From Edaphochlamys debaryana (lineage: Eukaryota > Chlorophyta > Chlorophyceae > Chlamydomonadales), in assembly GCA_016858145.1 (NCBI GenBank), contig JAEHOE010000009.1, forward strand, positions 620,001 through 684,000: DNA of 64,000 nt, written 5' to 3'. The notes beneath the pieces were generated by a model. That model saw only the letters and a list, made by a program, of their open reading frames with translations, did not search any database and was not told the origin of the DNA. Shown here piece by piece: positions 55,689 to 64,000 of the stretch. The stretch's first letter is position 1. The number at the start of each line of letters is the position of its first letter. A program made the position numbers and the translations under genes.

Positions 55689-57901
55689 TCACAGCTCATC
55701 CCTGCCAGCCCTTGCCGCCTTGCTAGCCGCCCGGTACGAGCACCTCAGCGCCCGCATGACTCTCGCCATAGCGGCCGGCGAGTCCGTGAACAGCCCATCC
55801 ACCCCCGCATCGACCGCTCGCGCCTCCCCGCCCTGCGCCTCCGCTTCCCCTGCCCCCTCGCCCGCTGCGTCCGCCGGCCCCTCAAGCCCCGTGCCCAGCA
55901 GCAGGGGCGCCACCTCCTCCTCCCAGCTCTGCACCCCGGGCAGCAGGTGGACGCGGGCGGGCTTGAACACGGATACCAGGACCTGGGGGCGGGGAGTGGA
56001 GGTTGTCAGGGCAGGCCAAAGCGCAAATCAACCTCGGCAAGGGTTAAACATGCAGAGCGTCGAGAGAGCGATGTCGAGCGATTAAGAGGTAGACAGTTGC
56101 AGCTGATTAACAGAACACCTGCCCGCTTCTGCCTGGTCGCACGCGCCTCACCTGCAGCCCTGCGCGCCGCATCCTGCCCAGGACCTCCGCAGCCACGAGC
56201 CCGGCTGCGCCTGCCCCCGCCTGCTGCGCTGGCCTCGTCAGCAGCTGCTGCCGCGCAACCGCCACGCTGCCCGCGTACGCACGGATGCGGGCCAAGCCCT
56301 CCTCGCTGGTGGCTGAATCCCAAGTCTCCCCCGTGTCAGGGATGGTGGGTCTGGGCGGGAGGCACGCGTTAGGGAGGGGGAGAGCGGGATGGGGGTGTTG
56401 GCAGCAGTGTGGGAAAGGGGGAGGTGGCAGGGAGGGGCGGCTGCGAGCAAGGAGCGCTCACCCTAGGACTTGAGTGAGGGGCGCGTCCGTCCGCTGTGCA
56501 AGGTACTTGAGGCTGCCAGCCTGCGGCGAGGACGGCCAGTAAGCCATGAGAAATGGGTTGAGGGTGGACGAATGACGGATGACTGGGTAAGAAGGGTCAA
56601 TGACCGTCCCCCAGGAATGGCTGTCACACGTCAGCGTCACGCCCCCCTGCCCCCTGCCCCCTGCCCAACAAACCCTCCGCGTCTCGTGACTGCCCCTACC
56701 TCGAAAGCCATCATGAAGGTCGGCCGCTGCCGCCACTCCTCACTGCCGTACGGCCCACGCGCGTAGCCATACGACTGCATGGCTGACAGCAGGATGTCCT
56801 CGAAGCTGGTGTTGGCCTGCCGTACGGCCGGCAGCTGGTTGTGCCAGGCGCACGACTGGAGGTGGAGGGCCACACCCATCGCTGGTTCGGCGGCCTGCAG
56901 CGGATAACGGTTGCTTTGATGAGGCTGGTACTGTCCACCCACTTTCCAGGCTGCCAGAGGCCCAGTCGAAGGGCTCTGCTCCAGGCAGGGCCCCTGCCCT
57001 CTCTCTGCTCCCCTTTGTTTGCTTGGGGGTATGCGCTGACGGAGTGGACAGACGGACAGGACCCAAGAAGACCCCCTAGCACTCTAGCAGTGGAGGTGCT
57101 ACTAGCCCCCAGGCCTCATGTTAGGACGTACTGATGCCAACTGCAGGAGCTCCGCCAGCGTTGCCACGCGATCATCCTCCGCTACCGAAGCGTCCGCCGC
57201 CCTAGAGGCGGCAGTGCCGGGCTCTATGGCCCTGAGCGCCTTGATCTCCGGTAGCGTGAGGTCAGACGCCAGGACGGCTAGGGGCTCGTCCTCCCCGGCT
57301 CTCCTCGGCGGCTGATGGGTCCGCCGTGCCAACACGTCCGTGGTTTCGGCAATGTTGGGTTCGTGCCGGCAGATGGGCACCAGGTCCTTCGTCAGGACGA
57401 CGTCGCACTCGATGAAGCGAGCACCTTGGAGTGGACAGGGAGAATCGCGCGAGGGGGGGCTTGAAAGGTGAGCGGTGGTGGCGGGGTGCTTGCGCAGAAT
57501 GCGCAGGGAGCGCGGGACTGGTCAAGCGGGGGGAAGCGCGCGAAGAGTGGCTGGGCCTGTGTTTGTGGAGCCCCGGTGGGGGCGTCGAGCCCCTCGCGTC
57601 GGGTGTCGCTCCATGCCTACCCTGAGCAAATGCGGCCCGGTACGCGCCAAGGCTGTGCTCGGGATGATCGGCCGACGCGCCGCGATAGGCCATGAGAAAG
57701 GGCGGCCCCGATGCATCCGCCTGCACGTACAACAAGCGGCGATGGAGCCATCTTGTGTGTTGTGTTTAATGCAAATACGCTAGCTCGATAGCGGTGGTGC
57801 GGTCTTGCCTGCCTATAGCAGGTCGTCAGCATGCTTGCCGGTTGGCAGCACATGGCGAGCAGGAGGCCAGCCAGCCAGCATAGCGTCCAGTGTTGCCCCA
57901 T
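55689..57901 (-). CDS. Secreted glycerophosphodiester phosphodiesterase-like protein
   Basis: Seven exons: 57809-57901, 57621-57720, 57132-57424, 56700-56894, 56462-56520, 56152-56350 and 55689-55982; 410 residues. A signal peptide (MGQHWTLCWLAGLLLAMCCQ) is followed by the GDPD TIM-barrel domain: FLMAYRGASADHPEHSLGAY, FIECDVVLTKDLVPICRHEP with the ExD metal ligands and the second His, and a C-terminal DGLFTDSPAAMARVM strand. Normal members have HRG at the first motif; here it is YRG (codon TAT for CAT), so the first catalytic His is missing. GDPDs release glycerol 3-phosphate from deacylated phospholipids, often during phosphate starvation. This copy may be inactive or have altered activity. 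Intron 1 has a GC donor and is the least certain junction. Confidence 0.83.
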
Positions 57902-58710
57902 CGTGTGGAGTAGCAAGGGCAGGACCCTGATCGTGTAAGGCTGGTGATGTCCGAGGGCATGGGGGTGATGCTCAGGATGCGTGCCAATACACAATGGCGA
58001 TGGACGGCCTTCTGAGGCACATTGCCAGGCTGTCTCCTCTCGAGTCCCGACGTAGTGGCTTGCCCTCACTCTTGCTGACATGCTGCAACGCGATGGCGGC
58101 GGTAGCACTCAAGGCTTCGAAGAGAACAGATACTCCTTATGCTAAACAGGCGTGGAGCCCCAACCACCCGGTGAGCTGCACGTTGCGTCGCCCCAACAGG
58201 AATCGGAGCTGAGGCTCCACCCCTGCCCAAGTTATTCACACGACACCAAGACTCCAGAGTGATCCGATTTGGGATTACAGTGCGAGCGTGAGCGTTCACG
58301 CTCGCGGAGTATGCCAGCGTAGCATGGACGTTGGCCCTGTATGATGGTTTCCTCCTATACACCTTCGCACGCAGCGCGCTCCTAGACCATCACCTATTCA
58401 CAGTCGGGCCTCATTGGACCCTAATCAATGTGCACGAGTCACCATCCGCGCGAGCGTCACCCAAGTCCTTCCCACCTTCCCCTATCCACCCCGTCTAATG
58501 CATGTAAGAATCCGCCCACACCAGCACAACGCGCAATCAGCGGAGTGCTCGGCGCCGCACGGTGATATGTGGGCAGTACCGAATCAAGGTACAGGTCACC
58601 CCACACCCCAGCCATGCGCGTCAGGTTGTCCAGTAGAGGACCGCCGGCAAACGACCCCTGGGAAGCTCCCTCGGCGCCACCGCCTACGCAGCCCCCATCG
58701 CTGATAGCGC
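57902..58710. other. Intergenic region between two minus-strand genes
   Basis: Promoter side of the GDPD-like gene and 3' UTR of centrin. A TTACA (minus-strand TGTAA) lies at 58275-58279, about 430 nt after the centrin stop. A short inverted repeat (GAGCGTGAACGCTC-like) lies at 58286-58304. No exons. Confidence 0.45.
58275..58279 (-). terminator. TGTAA poly(A) signal of centrin (minus)
   Basis: TTACA on the plus strand downstream of the centrin stop codon at 58711. Confidence 0.45.
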
Positions 58711-60093
58711 TTAGAACAAGCTGGTCTTCTTCATGATGCTGCGCAGAGAGAAAGGATCAACACGTTAGCTCAGGCGGGAGAACCCAGCGCAACCCTGTGC
58801 AGACAGAAAGAGGAACGCGGCGCTGCACGGGGAGGACGGTCTCACCGAATGAACTCGTCCTCGTTGATCTCGCCGTCGCCGTCGCGGTCCGCCTCGTCAA
58901 TCATCTCTTGGAGCTCCTCGTCTGTGAGGTTCTCGCCCAGCTCCTTGGCCACGCGGCGCAGGTCCTGCGGACATAGGTATGCTCCCCTCAGGCCCCACCA
59001 CGTGAGCAGCACCTGTGCCCTCAACGCATTTGGCTTTAAACCGCGCTATGTCCGTGAGCCTACAACTAGGGGCGCCTCACCTTGAGCGTGATGGTGCCCG
59101 AGCCGTCGTCGTCGAACAGGCGGAACGCCTTCAGGATCTCCTCTCGGGAGTCGCGCTCTCCCATCTTGGCCGTCATCTGCAATGAAACCCAACGTAGTGA
59201 GTGCCCGAAATGCCCACGCTTTCCCACCCACTAGAAACACCCCAAGGGGGGTGGCAGCTAGAGACAAAGGGGCGCCAGGAGGACTTGCGGACCAGACGGC
59301 TGAGCTCCCTCACCATCTGCAGGAACCTGCAGAAGCAAGTGGGAACATGGGTCAGACAGGGCTCAAGCCGAGGGGCAACGGTGTCCGTGTCGGCCATGGC
59401 ACATGTCAAGCACGCCAACTCACTCCTCGAAGTCGATGGTGCCCGAGCCGTCCTTGTCAATGTCCGAGATCATCTTCTTGATCTGCAGCAGGCAAGAGAG
59501 GCTGGTAAGCGCGGTATCGCGGCGGTAACGTCCGGTCAACTTCCCGGTCAACAACGAGCCAAACTTACCTCCTCCTTCTTGGGCTCGAAGCCCAGCGCAC
59601 GCATGGCGACCTTGAGCTCCTGCAGGTTTCGCAACGCGCACGAGGAACAACAAGAGGCTTATTAGAACGTTGAATTGACGCGGTCAAGCGACAGCCCTGC
59701 TGGGCCCCCAAACGCATGCGGGAAGCCATGCGTGCTGTCTGAATAACACGTAGCACTACAGGTTGCTTCCGGCAGACGGCCGGGCGCAGAGGCCCAGCCC
59801 GTTGCACCCGCAGCAGCAGAATGTGCTAGCACCCCTTGAGCCGCACCTTGGCGTCGATGGTGCCGCTGCCATCGGTGTCAAAGCTGGCAAGAGCAAGAAC
59901 GGGGAATGAGCCCTTGAGGACATGCTGCGGGGCCGGTCTCCCGCTTCAAAGCTGCCCCCGCGCCCTCGCGCGGCAGAACTCACAGGTCGAACGCCTCCCG
60001 AATCTCCTGCTTCTGCTCCTCCGTCAGGCCAGCTCCACGCCCCTTCTTCTGATCGCGGCGGGCCGACACCACGGTCTTGGCCTTGTAAGACAT
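58711..60093 (-). CDS. VFL2: Centrin (caltractin)
   Basis: Eight exons: 59984-60093, 59847-59883, 59569-59619, 59424-59482, 59314-59326, 59081-59176, 58846-58964 and 58711-58738; 170 residues. Exon 5 is only 13 nt. The protein begins [20 protein letters not shown] and ends MKKTSLF, as in algal centrin, with one extra residue near position 20. Four EF-hands carry canonical calcium loops: [36 protein letters not shown] and [12 protein letters not shown]. Centrin forms the contractile fibres linking basal bodies to each other and to the nucleus, and is an inner-arm dynein light chain. The symbol follows the Chlamydomonas name for the centrin locus. Neighbouring genes are unrelated in function. 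Confidence 0.96.
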
Positions 60094-60489
60094 CTTAAAG
60101 CTTCCGAGCGACTCTCAAAGTCTGGATCAAGTAGGAGTGAGGGCTACGACTCTGTGCAAGGTGGTATGGAGCACGGTGGCCTTGTTGGGAGCCTGCAGCG
60201 CGCAAGGAGCTCAACAAGGCGCCCAAAAAATGCCGTACAATTTCTGCTGCATGGTAGCGTTCTTTGAGGGCCGCTCCCGGCCTGCCCCAGTGCAATTCAC
60301 GAGCTTGATACTGTGCCTAGCTTCACTGGGGACCACGGGTGGCTCGCAGCTGTCCTTGCCATTTCCCATTCTTGGGGCGTTGCGTGACCACCACTGCCTA
60401 GAGCATTCCGTGACAAGCATCTGCGTGCTCTCAACTCACCAACGATAACGCTCCGTGTCGGGTGTTGCATCACGCTTCCGGGACACGCA
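60094..60489. promoter_or_regulatory. Shared divergent promoter region
   Basis: 396 bp between the start codons of centrin (minus) and the DUF1517-type gene (plus). It must contain both promoters. No clear box motif was recognised. Confidence 0.45.
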
Positions 60490-63483
60490 ATGCTGGCGTG
60501 CGTGCCGGAGGCAGGGCCCTCGCCACGCTGTGGTTCGCTGAGGTCGCGGTCTACCAGGCTCATGTCGCCGGCTTTGCTGCCGACTGCGGCGCACCGGCGC
60601 GCCCTTAGCAGCGTTGTGTCGACGTCGACACGGCCGACCCCGCATGCCCGCTGCCAAGCCCATAAGCGGCCCGAGCCGTGCGGCACGGAGCAGACCTGGG
60701 GACTTTCGGACAAGCTGCGGGCGCTGGCTCTCGCTGCCGCGGCTTCCGCAGCGCTGGTACGTCCGTTGGGGTTACTGCAAGGTACCACACTAGAACTCCA
60801 CCCCACTCTGCACGAATCCCCTCGTTCCTTCCCGCTTGGCTGTCCGGCAGGTGTTCGGGCCATGCGACACGGCTGAGGCTGCCCGCAGCGGTGGCCGCAT
60901 TGGCGGACGCCACACCACGCACCTGGCCCGGAAGAGGTGGGGCTCGCTGCCGCGCACGTTCACCCCTCACGGTCCCCACGCCCAGCCTCCTGCGCACTAG
61001 CCTAGCCCATTCATACAGCTACAACCCAACCCCAGCCACAGCGCGGACCACTGCACCACGCCCGGCACGACCCTCGCACACACACCCACATACGCATGCA
61101 CACACGCACCTCGGCACGTTGCCCCGGCTTAGACGCGCAGCCGTCCACACGCGCCTCGCACCTCTCGCCCCCCTCCACCGCCTGCTGCTTGCGGGGGGCC
61201 CGAGCCCGCACCCGCGCCCGCGCCCGCGCCCGCCCCGGCAGGGCCGTCGCGAGCCGGGCCAGCGGCACCGGCCTGGGCTCCCACCGCCTGGCCAAGCCGC
61301 GGCGCTACCGCGTCCCCATGTCACTGCGCATCCGCGCCCGCACACCGGCCCCCGGGGGTCCGCTCTTCGCCCTGCCCTGGGCAGCCGCCGAGTGCGTGCA
61401 TTGGCGGCGCGGAGCGCCCCCCTTCCGCTTGGCGTAGACCAGTAGAGGCCTAGCGTAGAGACCGCGTGCTTGCACAACGTCGTTCGATGCATTAGTACAG
61501 GCACAGCGCACGCGGTCGCGTTGTCCTGGCGTGCGTTGCGTGGCGTGGTGTGCATAGCCGCCGCTCGACGTGCGTGATCCCTCCTGCCTTGCGCGCCCCT
61601 GCCCTGCCACCCGCCCCGCCTCGCAGCCCCAGCCCCGCCGCGGCCGCAGCCGTGGCCTCCCGGCCGCCTCTGCTGATCGGCGACATGCTGGCGTACCCAG
61701 GTGGGTGCAAGGCGGGTCGTCTGGACTCAGGTTGTCTGGGCTTGGTGCGCTGCTCACGCCCGTCCCCCCGACCTATCCTTCTTAGACTTGCTCGCACCGC
61801 CCCCTCCCGAGTCCCCAACCCTCCCGTGTCTCTCGCTCTCCCGCCCGCCCCCGCCCGCCCTTACCGGCTCCCACCCAGCCCCGCCACCCCCACCCCCACC
61901 AGCCTCGTTTACCCCACCCTACCCCCTACCCGCTCCCCGCCCTCCAGACCTGGCCGCGGGTCTGGACCTGGAGGCCCTCCCCCTGCCCGTGTCGCTGCTG
62001 GGCCTGGCGGTGGCCAACCTGGCGGGACTGGCGCTCACCATAGCGGTGCTGCGGAACCTGCAGGTGGGGGATTGGGGGTGGGGGAGGGGGTGTCCTGCAG
62101 GCGGGGGTGGGGGTGGGGGAGGGGGTGTTCTGCAGGTGGGGGTGGGGGTGGGGGTGGGGGAGGGGGTGGGCAAATTGCAGGTGGGGCCGGGAGGCAGGAA
62201 GGCGAGGGGTGAGGGGTGGCGGGTGTAGCAGCACGAGTTGAGGGGGCGTTGCGGAGCCCAGTGCCGCAAGTCAGTCAGCCCTGCTTGTCGCTCCGCTTGC
62301 CTGTCCCTCCCCTTACCCTGACAGGATGGCAGCGAGCCGGTCTCTGTGGTCAAGGTGCAGGTGGGCAGGGGCGGTGTGCAGGGGCCTTGAAGGCGTGGAT
62401 GCGAGGCCCCAAGCCGGAGTAGGTGCATGGAAAGCGTAGGGACGGCCTTGTTACGGCGCCAAGCCCAGTCGGATGGGGCCGGGGCGGGTGTGGCACGTGG
62501 CGGTCAGGGGCATCGGAGGCACGGGCACCGGGACAGCATCGCTGCACTGGATGCCCCACGCCTGCGGGCGCGAGCCTCACGCCTCGTCTGCCCCCAACTG
62601 CTACTGTGCGTTTGGTTACTCGCGGCTCCTCCATCTCGCCTTCTGCGCTCATACCCCGACCCTCCCCCACCCCCACCCCCCTCCCCCCTCCCCCCAGGTG
62701 GCCCTGCTCGAGCGGCGCCCGCAGCTGCAGTCCAAGCTGGCGGAGCTCAACTCCATGATCCAGGCAGGGCCGGGCGTGGGGCGGGGGGCAGGGGGCAGGG
62801 CCGGGCCGGGGACAGGGCCGGGGGCAGGAGGCAGGGCCGGGGGTGGGGCGGGGGGCAGGAGGTAAGGCCGGGGGCGCTGGCCGACACGAACTCCGCGGCG
62901 CTGTGGGACCGGCGAAAGCGTCTCGTGGGCGTGGCTGATACTGCCCCACGCCCTGGTACCACACCACCTTTTCCCCCGCGTGCGAGACGGCCCACACAGC
63001 CCTGCCGCGGGCCCTGACCCCGACCCTCACCCCCACACACACACCCGTGTGCCCCCAGGTGGGCCAGCAGGGCACATGGCTGATCCTGGAGGAGGCCATC
63101 ATGGAGGTCCTCAACCACCAGGTGCGCCGTACTGCCGTACCGTACAATGCGCCGTACCACATCCCGTCGAGCGCAAGTCGCCTTCGACCTCCCTGGCAAC
63201 CCCCTTCACCCCTCCTTCCTCGCCCTTCTCTCCCTTCTTCCCCCAGTCCCGCATCGCCTACGGCTCCGTGTGTTCTCGCCCTCCCCTCGCAGCGCCTTTG
63301 TCTCGTCCCTCTTTATCCAACCTACTCCTCCCTCCCCCCCCTCCCCCCCTCCGCCACCCCCCCCTTCAGTCCCGCATCGCCTACGGCTCCGTGTCCAGCG
63401 AGGAGCTGACCTCCAAGAAGCAGGCCTACACGCTGTTCGGGTCTCTTGCGGAGACGGAGGCGCGCAAGGCACGGCGCGAGGAG
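60490..63483 (+). CDS. Plastid DUF1517-type membrane protein (3' end unresolved)
   Basis: Exons supported: 60490-60756, 60851-60936, 61627-61700, 61948-62063, 62325-62360, 62698-62763, 63059-63121 and 63370-63483, phases 0, 2, 1, 0, 0, 0, 0. The sixth exon ends at a GC donor. The N-terminal 80 residues look like a plastid transit peptide. The mature start AARSGGRIGG is characteristic of DUF1517 proteins. A hydrophobic segment (PLPVSLLGLAVANLAGLALT) and a helical domain follow (VVKVQVALLERRPQLQSKLA; LILEEAIMEVLNHQ; SRIAYGSVSSEELTSKKQAY). Function unknown; cyanobacterial and plastid homologues are thylakoid- or envelope-associated. Exon 3 is placed by phase only. The next exon may begin at 63660, 63783 or 63900, which hold similar GTGGyGCksCACA-type sequences, so the true C-terminus is not resolved. 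Confidence 0.65.
62058..62185. repeat. G-rich minisatellite after DUF1517 exon 4
   Basis: CTGCAG followed by G(T)GGGG tracts repeats at 62058, 62094, 62128 and, diverged, at 62174. It begins with the exon 4 end and its donor, so each unit carries a donor-like site. Confidence 0.6.
63243..63398. repeat. Duplicated start of DUF1517 exon 8
   Basis: CAGTCCCGCATCGCCTACGG at 63244 recurs at 63367, 123 bp apart. Both copies keep the AG acceptor. Only the second continues in the coding frame. Confidence 0.75.
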
Positions 63484-64000
63484 GTGCGGGGGGGGCGCGG
63501 GGGCGGTATATAGTGGGGACGCGGCGTGGGGCAGGGGCAGGCGGCGTGGGCGGCGCGAAGGATGCCTGTCTGTTTGCTTCGACTGAGGGTGGTGGTCAGC
63601 TTACCTGTTCCGTTTGCCATACCCCCCTTTCTCCACCCGCCTTTCCCCGACTCTAGACGGTGGCGCTGCACATCGGCCGCGCGTCTCCCCCCTCATGCTT
63701 CTCTTGCGTTGTGCCTCATCCCGCGCTTGCCCCTTCCCCCTTCCCCCTCATCCCCCATCCACCCTCATTCCCCGACCCACATGGTGGTGCGCCACAGTGG
63801 CTGCTCTTCACCCCCCTCCCTTGATGGCTCCTTCCCTCCACCCGCCTGTTTCCGATTCTCTTTCCCGACTCTCTCTCCCGACTCTTTCCCGACCCAGATG
63901 GTGGTGCGCCACATTGGCGACTCATTCCCCAGCCTCTATGGCTGCCCCTCAATAGCAGCAACCCCAAAACTTATCATCCCCGAACCCGCCCATTCCCGAC
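63484..64000. other. Downstream exons/introns of the DUF1517-type gene
   Basis: Three similar stretches at about 63658, 63782 and 63898 start GTGG(C/T)G and contain CACA(T/G)(T/C)GGC. The first follows CTAG, the second CAC and the third CAG, so only the first and third have an acceptor. Which one is the real next exon cannot be decided by eye. The gene continues to, or past, the window edge. Confidence 0.4.

Noticed and set aside
1..64000. CRISPR array, bacterial-type operon or prophage
   Set aside because: Genes are spliced and individually promoted; no regularly spaced direct repeats with unique spacers of uniform size were seen.

Overview
The window reads as nuclear DNA of a green alga in the Chlamydomonas/volvocine group. 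It is strongly GC-rich, and its genes are split into many short exons by C- or G-tract-rich introns with GT-AG (occasionally GC-AG) borders. TGTAA-type poly(A) signals follow several genes. One gene encodes a centrin almost identical to algal caltractin, with a 13-nt exon. There are no operons, rRNA genes, convincing tRNAs or CRISPR arrays. Eleven spliced genes were rebuilt by eye, using reading-phase continuity across about 100 introns.

Layout. 762-2006 (+): small organelle-targeted protein of unknown function. 4232-8186 (+): plastid rhomboid-like membrane protein without visible catalytic residues. 9793-14477 (-): secreted cysteine-rich protein. 15534-22012 (-): purple acid phosphatase. 22345-23030 (+): V-ATPase subunit G. 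23818-26869 (+): Golgi-type glycosyltransferase. 28522-36971 (-): voltage-gated K+ channel of 1,424 residues. 37752-43775 (+): FAD monooxygenase of the kynurenine 3-monooxygenase type. 41.59-54.46 kb: two tandem units of about 6.3-6.5 kb that begin inside an exon of the monooxygenase, giving a 5'-truncated pseudogene, a duplicated minus-strand gene end and a module inverted between the units. 55689-57901 (-): secreted glycerophosphodiester phosphodiesterase-like protein with Tyr in place of the first catalytic His. 58711-60093 (-): centrin. 60490 to about 63483 or beyond (+): plastid DUF1517-type protein.

Functional themes are phosphate scavenging (acid phosphatase, GDPD-like), membrane energetics and excitability (V-ATPase, K+ channel), plastid membrane proteins and the basal-body/flagellar apparatus (centrin). 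The neighbours are ordinary eukaryotic genes, not a pathway cluster.

The most unusual signal is structural. In seven of the genes, plus the pseudogene, a short stretch spanning a splice junction recurs inside the adjoining intron. The offset is most often about 115-139 bp. Some copies keep a working-looking splice site, and one differs at a single base that destroys the acceptor AG. All boundaries were read by eye without alignment tools.
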